Source: Flavobacteriaceae bacterium UBA7433 | Lineage (GTDB): Bacteria; Bacteroidota; Bacteroidia; Flavobacteriales; Flavobacteriaceae | Length of the DNA: 21,530 nt | Direction of reading: 5' to 3' | NCBI GenBank assembly: GCA_002477565.1 | Contig: DLQL01000048.1 | Location: forward strand, 6,170 to 27,699 | Shown here: positions 14,613-21,513 of the stretch, piece after piece | Layout of the letters: each line of letters opens with the position of its first letter | Position numbering within the stretch: position 1 is the stretch's first letter | The notes under the pieces: generated by a model | What the model saw: the letters and a program-made list of their open reading frames with translations, nothing else | What the model was told of the DNA's origin: nothing | The model's database searches: none | Program-made: the position numbers and the translations under genes

Positions 14613-15890
14613 ATGAGTACTCAAAAACTCTCCACACAGGCGTTGCATGCAGGACATGACACTACGCAAACATCCGGAACTAGAGCAGTTCCGATTTACC
14701 AAACTTCTTCTTATGTGTTTAACGATACAGACCACGCGGCCAATTTGTTTTCATTGGGCGAGCTTGGTTTTATCTACACGCGTTTGAACAATCCAACCAA
14801 TGACATTCTACAACAGCGATTGGCAGCGATTGAAGGAGGTATTGGAGCCGTTGTTTTGGCTTCAGGAACTGCTGCAATTTCAACCGCTTTGATGACTTTG
14901 TTGAAAGCAGGTGATCACATTGTTGCTTCGAGCAGCTTGTACGGCGGAACCTTCAACTTGTTGAATGTTACTTTGCCAAGGTTGGGCATCACAACTACTT
15001 TTGTAGATGCGTCCAATCCAGCAAGTTTCAAGGATGCCGTTCAGGACAATACCCGTGCTTTCTTTGTAGAGTCTTTGGGGAATCCAAAATTGGATGTCTT
15101 GGATCTTGAGGCTATTTCAGTTGAAGCGAAAGCAGCAGATGTTCCATTTATTGTTGACAATACAGTTGCTTCTCCTGTTTTATTGAATCCAATCAAACAC
15201 GGAGCAAACATTGTAATTCACTCGTTGACCAAATACATTGGAGGACAAGGAAACTCTTTGGGAGGTGCGATTATTGATGCGGGAACTTTTGACTGGACCA
15301 ATGGGAAGTTTCCTGAGTTTACAGAACCTTCAGCAGGATACCACGGTTTGGTGTACAGCGAAGCGTTGGGAGCAGCAGCTTATACCTTCAAATTGATTTT
15401 GGAAGGCTTGCGTGATTTTGGTGCTGCCTTGAGTCCTTTCAATGCTTTTCAAATCATTCAAGGTTTGGAGACATTGCCGGTTCGGATTCAAAAACACAGC
15501 GAAAACGCTTTGGAGTTGGCCAAGTGGTTGGAAGCACGTGAAGAGATAGCCTGGGTAAATTACCCTGGTTTGGAAAGCAGTGCTTACCATGAAATGGCAA
15601 AAAAATACTTGCCGAATGGACAAAGTGGAATCGTTACTTTTGGAATCAAAGGTGGGTTTGAAGCTGCCAAAAAAGTCACCGATGCAACGGAGATCTTCTC
15701 TTTGCTTGCAAATATTGGAGATACCAAGTCTTTGATCATTCATCCAGCAAGTACGACCCACCAACAATTAAATGCAGAGCAACAAGCTGGCGCTGGAGTT
15801 TCTCCAGACTTGATTCGCCTGTCTGTCGGACTGGAAGATATAGACGATTTGAAATCAGATTTGGAAAACGCTTTTAAAACGCTTTCTTAA
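14613..15890 (+). CDS. metY: O-acetylhomoserine sulfhydrylase (O-acetylhomoserine aminocarboxypropyltransferase)
   Basis: 425 aa, the usual MetY length (longer than cystathionine gamma-synthase). PLP enzyme that replaces the acetyl group of O-acetyl-L-homoserine with sulfide to give homocysteine. Seen: N-terminal TQALHAGHDTTQTSGTRAVPIYQTSSYVF, YTRLNNPTND (55-64), SSLYGGT with Tyr110 stacking on PLP, the pyridine-binding D182 in VDNTVASP, and Schiff-base Lys207 in IHSLTKYIGGQG. The insert GTFDW...FPEFTEPSAGYHGL (about 223-246) is typical of MetY rather than MetB. It has its own promoter and terminator, separate from the SAM-I-controlled genes behind it. Confidence 0.95.
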   Translation: MSTQKLSTQALHAGHDTTQTSGTRAVPIYQTSSYVFNDTDHAANLFSLGELGFIYTRLNNPTNDILQQRLAAIEGGIGAVVLASGTAAISTALMTLLKAGDHIVASSSLYGGTFNLLNVTLPRLGITTTFVDASNPASFKDAVQDNTRAFFVESLGNPKLDVLDLEAISVEAKAADVPFIVDNTVASPVLLNPIKHGANIVIHSLTKYIGGQGNSLGGAIIDAGTFDWTNGKFPEFTEPSAGYHGLVYSEALGAAAYTFKLILEGLRDFGAALSPFNAFQIIQGLETLPVRIQKHSENALELAKWLEAREEIAWVNYPGLESSAYHEMAKKYLPNGQSGIVTFGIKGGFEAAKKVTDATEIFSLLANIGDTKSLIIHPASTTHQQLNAEQQAGAGVSPDLIRLSVGLEDIDDLKSDLENAFKTLS

Positions 15891-15924
15891 TGCGTGTATA
15901 GCAACGTTTTCTTGCAAAATTATT

Positions 15925-15958
15925 AAAAAGCAACTTCGAGAAGAAGTTGCTTTTTTTT
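15925..15958 (+). terminator. Intrinsic terminator of metY
   Basis: A 13-bp stem (15925-15937 against 15943-15955) with loop GAGAA, GC-richest in its middle (GCAACTTC/GAAGTTGC), followed by eight T (15951-15958, partly in the stem). It separates metY from the SAM-I leader. Confidence 0.92.
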
Positions 15959-15988
15959 GTTTTCAAGCATTTTTTTGGTTTTAAATAG

Positions 15989-16018
15989 TTTGGGATGTGC
16001 AAATAATTCCTATTTTTG
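15989..16018 (+). promoter_or_regulatory. Promoter of the metX-thrA-metZ operon
   Basis: TTTG (15989-15992), 18 nt, TATTTTTG (16011-16018). Close to the Bacteroidota consensus. Expected start near 16025 places the whole SAM-I aptamer in the transcript. Confidence 0.75.
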
Positions 16019-16046
16019 CAATGTAGTTCATACACGTATTGAAATT

Positions 16047-16158
16047 GTTATCAAGAAAGGCAGAGGGATTAGACCCGTTGAAGCCTTAGCAACCCTTTAT
16101 CCAATAAAGAAGGTGCTAAATTCTACCAAAAGTTGCGGCGTAACTTCGGATAGATAAC
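16047..16158 (+). ncRNA. SAM-I (S-box) riboswitch aptamer
   Basis: All helices of the S-box can be drawn. P1: GTTATC (16047-16052) with GATAAC (16153-16158). P2 with kink-turn: AGGC..AGA..GGG, loop, CCC..AGCCT. P3: CCCTTTAT, loop CCA, ATAAAGAAGG (G-rich end pairing back to CCC). The conserved joining sequence GGTGCTAAATTCTACC and P4 (AAGTT / AACTT around 16130-16147) follow, and TAGCAACC, GATAGATAA match invariant positions. SAM binding stabilises P1 and normally turns expression off. It stands before metX-thrA-metZ, the methionine branch that supplies SAM. An apparent 66-codon reading frame across it is spurious. Confidence 0.96.
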
Positions 16159-16160
16159 CC

Positions 16161-16196
16161 AAGGAATTTTCAATTCCCTTCATTTTCTTTTTTTTT
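16161..16196 (+). terminator. Candidate expression-platform terminator of the SAM-I riboswitch
   Basis: Starting 3 nt after P1, GGAATT (16163-16168) pairs with AATTCC (16172-16177) over a 3-nt loop, followed by a pyrimidine-rich tail and nine T (16188-16196). A competing pairing exists: GGAATTT (16163-16169) can pair with AAATTCT (16118-16124) inside the aptamer core, which would act as antiterminator when SAM is absent. The 7-bp alternative includes one G-T pair. The hairpin is short, and the T-run starts 10 nt after it, so termination strength is uncertain. Confidence 0.6.
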
Positions 16197-16226
16197 AACA
16201 ATTACAGATACTTAGAAAACCGTTCT

Positions 16227-16252
16227 CTCTTGGCTTAGAAAGCCTGTAAGAG
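16227..16252 (+). other. Second hairpin in the metX leader
   Basis: CTCTT (16227-16231) pairs with AAGAG (16248-16252), and GGCTT (16232-16236) with AAGCC (16240-16244), with a 3-nt bulge (16245-16247) and a 3-nt loop. It lies between the candidate riboswitch terminator and the metX start. No T-run follows, so it is not a terminator; a role in mRNA stability or initiation is possible. Confidence 0.45.
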
Positions 16253-16260
16253 AAGTGTAA

Positions 16261-16293
16261 ATGGAAGTTTGTACAAATAAATTAAAAAAATAA
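16261..16293 (+). CDS. Possible ten-codon leader ORF before metX
   Basis: ATG at 16261 opens MEVCTNKLKK and ends at TAA 16291-16293, three nt before and in the same frame as the TTG start of metX. Reinitiation after this stop could help a weak TTG start. Such short ORFs arise by chance often in AT-rich DNA, so support is positional only. Confidence 0.25.
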   Translation: MEVCTNKLKK

Positions 16294-16296
16294 AAA

Positions 16297-17274
16297 TTGA
16301 GCAGTAGTTTGCAATACCATTCGATCGAAAATTTCACCACGGAAACGGGCGTGATTTGCAACGACATCGAACTCTCATACGAGGTCTTTGGTCAACAGTT
16401 GCACACGGCTCCTATTGTTTTGGTGAACCATGCCTTGACAGGCAATTCCGATGTTGCAAGCACGCATTCAGGTTGGTGGAATGGATTGGTTTCAAAAGGC
16501 AACTTGATTGACACGGAACGCTACACAATTCTCAGTTTTAACATTCCTGGCAACGGCTACGATAAAAAACCGGGAAACCTAATTGACAATTACAAGGATT
16601 TTACAGCGAGAGACATTGCTCGTCTTTTTGGGCGTGCGCTATCCGAATTCGGCGTGCAGAAATTGCACACCATCATTGGAGGTTCTTTAGGAGGCGGAAT
16701 CGCTTGGGAAATGGTCGTATTGTTTCCAGAGTTGGCAACAAATCTGATTGCGATTGCAACCGATTGGAAAGCTGCTGACTGGATTTTGGCACATAACAAA
16801 GTACAAGAGCAGATCCTTTTAAATTCTAAAAAACCGGTACACGATGCACGGATGATGGCCATGTTGTTTTACCGAACAGCGGCTTCTTTCAAAGACAAAT
16901 TTAACCGAAGTATCAACGAGAATTTAGGAATTCCCAATGTGGAAAGTTGGTTATTGCACCACGGTTTTCAATTGGAAAACAGGTTCCACTTAAAAGCCTA
17001 CAAAATGGTCAATCATTTATTGAGTACCTTAGACATCTTAAGGGACAGAGGGACTTTTAAAGAGGTAGCTCCTTTGATTCAAGCAAACATCATTCAAATA
17101 GGAATTGATTCCGATTTCTTTTTTGTGCCTGATGAGAACAGAGACACCAAAAAACAATTGGATGCATTGCAAATTCCAAACACCTACAAAGAAATTGTCT
17201 CCATTCATGGACATGACGGTTTTTTAGTAGAAAACGATCAGTTAAAAAAATTGTTGCAAGACTATTTTAAATAA
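16297..17274 (+). CDS. metX: Homoserine O-acetyltransferase (MetX family alpha/beta hydrolase)
   Basis: 325 aa. It transfers an acyl group from acyl-CoA to homoserine, the activated precursor used by MetY/MetZ. Alpha/beta-hydrolase fold with VLVNHALTGNSD (oxyanion region), nucleophile elbow GGSLGGG with S130, acid D273 in GIDSDFFF and base H306 in HGHDGFLVE. FNIPGNG and DFTARDIARL are also MetX-like. Acetyl versus succinyl specificity cannot be fixed by eye. Start is TTG 16297-16299: an in-frame stop at 16291 rules out anything upstream, and the resulting N-terminus (IENFTTETG at residues 10-18) fits flavobacterial homologues. First gene of the SAM-I-controlled unit; thrA follows after 68 nt. 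Confidence 0.9.
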   Translation: MSSSLQYHSIENFTTETGVICNDIELSYEVFGQQLHTAPIVLVNHALTGNSDVASTHSGWWNGLVSKGNLIDTERYTILSFNIPGNGYDKKPGNLIDNYKDFTARDIARLFGRALSEFGVQKLHTIIGGSLGGGIAWEMVVLFPELATNLIAIATDWKAADWILAHNKVQEQILLNSKKPVHDARMMAMLFYRTAASFKDKFNRSINENLGIPNVESWLLHHGFQLENRFHLKAYKMVNHLLSTLDILRDRGTFKEVAPLIQANIIQIGIDSDFFFVPDENRDTKKQLDALQIPNTYKEIVSIHGHDGFLVENDQLKKLLQDYFK

Positions 17275-17342
17275 AACAATAGCGAAAGTTGGAAAGACCA
17301 ATTTTTTCAAAGAGTAATTTACAGACAGAAAAAACCAAGCGC

Positions 17343-19763
17343 ATGAAAGTATTAAAATTTGGTGGAAAATCATTAGCAAATGGTGTGGGATTGAAAAATG
17401 TTTTGGACATTATTAGTTCCAAAGTAGCACGAAAGGAAACCCTTGTTGTCGTGCTTTCTGCAAGGGGGAATGCCACAAATGAATTGGAGCGAATTTTAGA
17501 CAAAGCCAAGAAAAGCCAAGATTACAAAGCGGCATTTCAAGTCTTTCAAAAAGAACAGCTTCAGCCCAATCCTGGCTTTGATTTTTCGGAAGAATTTTCA
17601 CTGTTGGAAAAAATATTTGAAGGCGTTCACCTCTTGGGAGATTACAGTCCAAAAATCAAAGATTTGGTTTTGGCTCAGGGGGAACTTTTGTCTGTAAAAC
17701 TGGTCGCGAGTATGTTGCGTGATCGAGAAGTAGCTGCAAAGGCAGTCGATGCTAGAAAACTTTTAAAGACGAATACTGATTTTGGAAATGCAGAACTGTT
17801 GGATGAATTGTCCAAGCAAAACGTCACGAACTATTTTGAGCAATCAAATCCGTCAGAAGTTCAAATCATCACAGGTTTTATCGCTTCTAACAACGAAAAC
17901 GAAACGACCACCTTGGGAAGGAATGGAAGCAATTATTCCGCCTCTCTTTTTGCCAATTATTTGGAAGCGGAAGAGCTTCAAAACTATACTCATGTAGACG
18001 GTATTTACACGGCAAACCCGGACTTGGTCAGCAACGCGCGAAAAATTGAAAACCTGTCCTTTAAAGAAGCCAATGAATTGGCTAATTTTGGCGCCCATAT
18101 ATTGAATGCCAAGGGAATGATTCCTTTGGTTGAAAAAAATATTCCGTTGCGAATCCTAAACACCTTTGATCCTGAAAACAAGGGGACATTGATTACGAAA
18201 GACCACCGGTCCAAAGATGGGATCAAAGCAATTTCGGTATTGGAAAACAGGGCTTTGATCAATTTGGAAGGCAAAGGCCTTCTCGGAAAGGTAGGAGTTG
18301 ATGCACGGGTGTTTACAGCTTTGCAAAAAGACAACATCAGTGTGAGCATCATCTCTCAAGGATCTTCTGAGAGAGGCATCAGTTTTGTGGTCGATGCGAC
18401 CCAAGCAAGAAAGGCAAGAGAAGCTTTGGCCAATGAATTCAATTTGGATTTTTTGAGCAAGGACGTTACTAAAATTGAAGTCAAAACAAAGGTGGCTGTC
18501 GTGTCTACTTTGGGCAAGACATTGGCTTCTTTTAACAGTGCCTACAGTGCCTTGATTCGCAATACCATAGAACCGCTATTGATTAACAATACCGTTGCCG
18601 GTCGCAATGTGTGTCTTGTTTTGGAAGACAAAGATCTGCACAAAGCAGTCAACGTCATTCACGGAGAAATTTTTGGAGTTTCTAAAAAGGTCAACATCGC
18701 TGTTTTTGGAGTTGGACTGGTCGGAGGGACCCTTCTCAAGCAAATCTTAGAAGCCAAAGACACCATTTTAAAACGCAAAGGTGTTGAGTTGAATGTTTTT
18801 GCGGTTGCCAATTCTAAAAAATTGTTGCTCAAAGCACAAGGCATTCAAAAAAATTGGAGAGCCTCACTTGAAGAATTGAATGGCAGTTATTCAGTTCAAG
18901 AAGTCATAGACTTTGCAGAAAAACACCATTTGGAAAATTTGATTGCTGTGGACAATACCGCGAGTGCTGCTTTTGTTGAACATTACACATCGCTGGTCAC
19001 AAATGGTTTCAACCTGGTTTCTTCAAACAAAATAGCGAACACCATCTCTTATGATTTTTACCATGAACTCAGAGAATTGCTTAAGAAAAACAAAAAGAGC
19101 TACCTCTACGAAACCAATGTAGGAGCTGGTTTGCCTCTGATTGATACCATTCGGATGTTACACCATTCTGGCGAAAACATCACACGGATCAAAGGGGTAT
19201 TCTCAGGAACCTTGAGTTACTTGTTTAACAATTTTTCTGCATTAGAGACCTCTTTTAGTGCGGTCTTAGAGGAAGCCTCTAAAAAAGGATTTACCGAGCC
19301 TGATCCAAGGGAGGATTTGAATGGAAATGACGTAGGGCGAAAATTATTGATCTTAGCAAGAGAGCTCGATTTAAAAAATGAGTTTGATGAGGTTCAAATA
19401 CAAAATTTGATACCAGAAAACTTGCGAGATGGAACGACGGCTTCTTTTCTGAAAAACTTGTCAGCACTTGACCCTATCTATCAAAAAGTCAAAGATGCAC
19501 AAGAAGAAGGACATGTCTTGAGGTATGTCGGGGATTTGCATGGGGACCTGTCTTCGGAGAAAGGGATTTTAGAGGTCAAATTGGTGTCTGTTTCACGCGA
19601 CTCTGCATTGGGACAAGTCAAAGGTGCCGATTCTATTTTTGAGATTTATACCGAGTCCTATGGCGAACAACCACTCGTTATTCAAGGTGCAGGTGCTGGC
19701 GCTGAGGTGACAGCGAGAGGGGTCTTTGGAGATGTATTGCGCTTGTCTGAAAATAGGCTTTAA
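17343..19763 (+). CDS. thrA: Bifunctional aspartate kinase / homoserine dehydrogenase I
   Basis: 806 aa, normal for ThrA. Aspartate kinase domain about 1-290 (MKVLKFGGKSLAN start, LVVVLSARGNATNEL, GFIASN, TTLGRNGSNYSASL, HVDGIYTANPD), ACT regulatory domains about 310-450 (SVISQGSSERGISFVVD), NAD(P)-binding homoserine dehydrogenase from VNIAVFGVGLVGG (G456-x-G-xx-GG), and the catalytic part with KGVFSGTLSYLFNNF and EPDPREDLNGND (652-663, E652 to D663). It catalyses the first and third steps from aspartate to homoserine. The ATG at 17343 gives the canonical N-terminus; the 18-codon upstream extension (from 17289) is not family-like. Threonine feedback through the ACT domains is expected from the family. 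It lies between metX and metZ, so homoserine supply is tied to the methionine branch and its riboswitch. Confidence 0.97.
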   Translation: MKVLKFGGKSLANGVGLKNVLDIISSKVARKETLVVVLSARGNATNELERILDKAKKSQDYKAAFQVFQKEQLQPNPGFDFSEEFSLLEKIFEGVHLLGDYSPKIKDLVLAQGELLSVKLVASMLRDREVAAKAVDARKLLKTNTDFGNAELLDELSKQNVTNYFEQSNPSEVQIITGFIASNNENETTTLGRNGSNYSASLFANYLEAEELQNYTHVDGIYTANPDLVSNARKIENLSFKEANELANFGAHILNAKGMIPLVEKNIPLRILNTFDPENKGTLITKDHRSKDGIKAISVLENRALINLEGKGLLGKVGVDARVFTALQKDNISVSIISQGSSERGISFVVDATQARKAREALANEFNLDFLSKDVTKIEVKTKVAVVSTLGKTLASFNSAYSALIRNTIEPLLINNTVAGRNVCLVLEDKDLHKAVNVIHGEIFGVSKKVNIAVFGVGLVGGTLLKQILEAKDTILKRKGVELNVFAVANSKKLLLKAQGIQKNWRASLEELNGSYSVQEVIDFAEKHHLENLIAVDNTASAAFVEHYTSLVTNGFNLVSSNKIANTISYDFYHELRELLKKNKKSYLYETNVGAGLPLIDTIRMLHHSGENITRIKGVFSGTLSYLFNNFSALETSFSAVLEEASKKGFTEPDPREDLNGNDVGRKLLILARELDLKNEFDEVQIQNLIPENLRDGTTASFLKNLSALDPIYQKVKDAQEEGHVLRYVGDLHGDLSSEKGILEVKLVSVSRDSALGQVKGADSIFEIYTESYGEQPLVIQGAGAGAEVTARGVFGDVLRLSENRL

Positions 19764-19774
19764 AAAAAAACACG

Positions 19775-20947
19775 ATGAAAAAAACACATTTTGAAACCGA
19801 CGCGGTCCGGACACAGTCAGCGAGAACCCAACACAAGGAGCATTCAACACCGCTCTATCTTACATCTGGTTTTGTCTTTGACGATTCTGAGGAGATGCGC
19901 GCATCTTTTGCAGAAGAAAAACAACGCGATTTGTACAGTCGTTATAGCAATCCGAATACGTCAGAGTTTATTGATAAAATTTGTAAAATGGAAGGAGCAG
20001 AAGAAGGTTATGCCTTTGCTTCTGGTATGGCGGCTATTTACAGTACATTTGCAGCGTTGTTAAGTGCAGGTGATCACATCATATCTGCCAGGTCTGTTTT
20101 TGGAGCTACTCACAGTCTGTTTACCAAATACTTCCCTAAATGGCAAATCGAAACGTCTTATTTCAAGGTCAATGAACTCGAAACGATAACGGATTTGATA
20201 CAGCCCAATACCAAAATTATTTATGCGGAAACACCCACCAATCCTGGTGTGGATGTTTTGGATATCGAAGTACTGAGTCGCATTGCAAAAAAACACGGGT
20301 TGTTGTTGATTATCGACAATTGTTTTGCAACACCTTACTTGCAACAGCCGATTAAATTTGGCGCCGATTTGGTCATTCATTCTGCAACCAAATTGATAGA
20401 TGGCCAGGGAAGGGTTTTGGGAGGTGTTACAGTTGGCACCAAAGACTTGATGCGAGAAATCTATTTGTTTTCAAGATTGACAGGGCCTTCTTTGTCGCCT
20501 TTCAACGCGTGGGTTTTGTCAAAAAGCTTGGAGACACTTGCTGTTCGAGCAGAACGACAATGTGAAAACGCCTTGCGATTGGCTACTTTCTTGGAAGGAC
20601 ATCCCAAGGTAAATTGGGTCAAATATCCTTTTTTGAAATCCCATCCTCAATACGAAATTGCGCGCAAACAAATGAAATTGGGAGGAGTCGTTGTTACTTT
20701 TGAAGTTCAAGGCGGTGTTGCTGCAGGGCAACAATTTTTTGACAACATCCAACTCTGCTCGCTTTCAGCCAATTTAGGCGATTCCCGCACCATTGTTACC
20801 CACCCAGCTTCTACTACGCATGCCAAATTGGAGGAGGAAGACAAGCGAGCTGTTGGGATTACAGACGGTTTGGTGCGTTGTTCACTTGGTTTGGAGCATG
20901 TAGAAGATATCATTGCAGACATTCAGCAAGCCCTACAAACTTTGTAA
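19775..20947 (+). CDS. metZ: MetZ-type O-acylhomoserine sulfhydrylase / cystathionine gamma-synthase-like enzyme
   Basis: 390 aa, PLP-dependent Cys/Met metabolism family. Seen: ETDAVRTQSARTQHKEHSTPLYLTSGFVF style N-terminus (residues 7-35), YSRYSNPNTSE (54-64), pyridine-binding D181 in IIDNCFATP, Schiff-base Lys206 in IHSATKLIDGQG, and SLSANLGDSRTIVTHPASTTH. The PLP-stacking position is Phe109 in SVFGATHS rather than the Tyr of MetY and MetB (YGGT); FG(S/A) at this place is typical of MetZ. Family members make homocysteine from O-succinylhomoserine and sulfide, but here the partner acyltransferase looks like MetX, so the real substrate is uncertain. Starts 11 nt after thrA; same operon. A second enzyme of the same chemistry (metY) lies 5 kb upstream. 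Confidence 0.85.
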   Translation: MKKTHFETDAVRTQSARTQHKEHSTPLYLTSGFVFDDSEEMRASFAEEKQRDLYSRYSNPNTSEFIDKICKMEGAEEGYAFASGMAAIYSTFAALLSAGDHIISARSVFGATHSLFTKYFPKWQIETSYFKVNELETITDLIQPNTKIIYAETPTNPGVDVLDIEVLSRIAKKHGLLLIIDNCFATPYLQQPIKFGADLVIHSATKLIDGQGRVLGGVTVGTKDLMREIYLFSRLTGPSLSPFNAWVLSKSLETLAVRAERQCENALRLATFLEGHPKVNWVKYPFLKSHPQYEIARKQMKLGGVVVTFEVQGGVAAGQQFFDNIQLCSLSANLGDSRTIVTHPASTTHAKLEEEDKRAVGITDGLVRCSLGLEHVEDIIADIQQALQTL

Positions 20948-20949
20948 AC

Positions 20950-20984
20950 GGAGCTTGTTTCTTGTTGAGCGTAAGAAAAGCTCC
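20950..20984 (+). other. Hairpin after metZ
   Basis: GGAGCT (20950-20955) pairs with AGCTCC (20979-20984), continued after a 2-nt bulge by TTTCTT / AAGAAA, for 12 bp in all. It starts 2 nt after the metZ stop. There is no T-run behind it, so it is more likely an mRNA 3'-end or partial attenuator than a classic terminator. Confidence 0.5.
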
Positions 20985-20998
20985 AGCATTGGTATCGC

Positions 20999-21024
20999 TT
21001 GGCGGTCATAATTTTGTATCTTCG
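20999..21024 (+). promoter_or_regulatory. Weak promoter of the Rrf2 gene
   Basis: TTGG (20999-21002), then TATCTTCG (21017-21024), one mismatch to TAnnTTTG, spacing 15 nt. The start would fall at about 21029-21031, on or next to the GTG codon, implying a leaderless or near-leaderless mRNA. Confidence 0.4.
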
Positions 21025-21028
21025 TCTC

Positions 21029-21436
21029 GTGCTTTCAAAAAAGACAAAATACGGACTAAAGGCCTTGACGTTTCTCGCCAGATGTGAAGAAAGCAACCCT
21101 GTACAGATTTCAGAAATCTCAAAGAAAGAGAACATTTCTCACAAGTTTTTAGAGAGTATACTCTTGACGCTTAAAAAAGCGGGGCTTCTCGGATCCAAAA
21201 AGGGGAAAGGTGGTGGTTATTACTTGCGCAAGCACCCAACAGAAATTAAAATGACCGAAGTCATTCGCGTTTTGGAAGGGCCGATTGCTATGGTTCCTTG
21301 TGTCAGTTTGAACTTTTATGAAAAATGCGACGATTGCCCAGACGAAACACTTTGCAGTGTCCATAAGTTGATGGTTCAGGTTCGTGACAATACGTTGGAT
21401 GTTTTTCGAAACACCACACTAGCCGATTTGGCTTGA
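21029..21436 (+). CDS. Rrf2-family transcriptional regulator with four-cysteine motif
   Basis: 135 aa. Winged helix-turn-helix at the N-terminus (LSKKTKYGLKALTFLAR, VQISEISKKENISHKFLESILLTLKKAGLL) and the Rrf2 wing KGKGGGYYLRK. The C-terminal half holds PCVSLNFYEKCDDCPDETLC, four Cys spaced C-x8-C-x2-C-x5-C, a likely metal or Fe-S site as in IscR/NsrR relatives. GTG 21029 is chosen because it gives the usual (V/M)LSKKTKYG start; a TTG at 20999 would overlap the promoter. Position behind methionine genes suggests it controls sulfur assimilation or cysteine genes, like CymR, possibly those starting at the right edge. The target is inferred. Confidence 0.9.
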   Translation: MLSKKTKYGLKALTFLARCEESNPVQISEISKKENISHKFLESILLTLKKAGLLGSKKGKGGGYYLRKHPTEIKMTEVIRVLEGPIAMVPCVSLNFYEKCDDCPDETLCSVHKLMVQVRDNTLDVFRNTTLADLA

Positions 21437-21458
21437 TTTTTCACTAATTTTCTATTTT

Positions 21459-21475
21459 CCTATCATTTTTATAGG
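21459..21475. promoter_or_regulatory. Inverted repeat, possible operator
   Basis: CCTAT (21459-21463), 7 nt, ATAGG (21471-21475). It sits just upstream of the promoter at 21482 and 22 nt after the Rrf2 gene, a likely place for an Rrf2 binding site, but the repeat is short and may be chance. Confidence 0.3.
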
Positions 21476-21481
21476 GTAATA

Positions 21482-21513
21482 CTTGTGTATGTCTTCTTCA
21501 AGTTTTATTTTTG
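21482..21513 (+). promoter_or_regulatory. Promoter for a gene beyond the right edge
   Basis: CTTG (21482-21485), 20 nt, TATTTTTG (21506-21513). Good Bacteroidota consensus match. No start codon with a usable frame is seen before the window ends, so the transcript serves a gene outside. Confidence 0.65.

Noticed and set aside
15957..16157. 66-codon plus-strand reading frame
   Set aside because: It runs across the promoter and the whole SAM-I aptamer; every conserved base is explained by RNA structure and the peptide resembles nothing.
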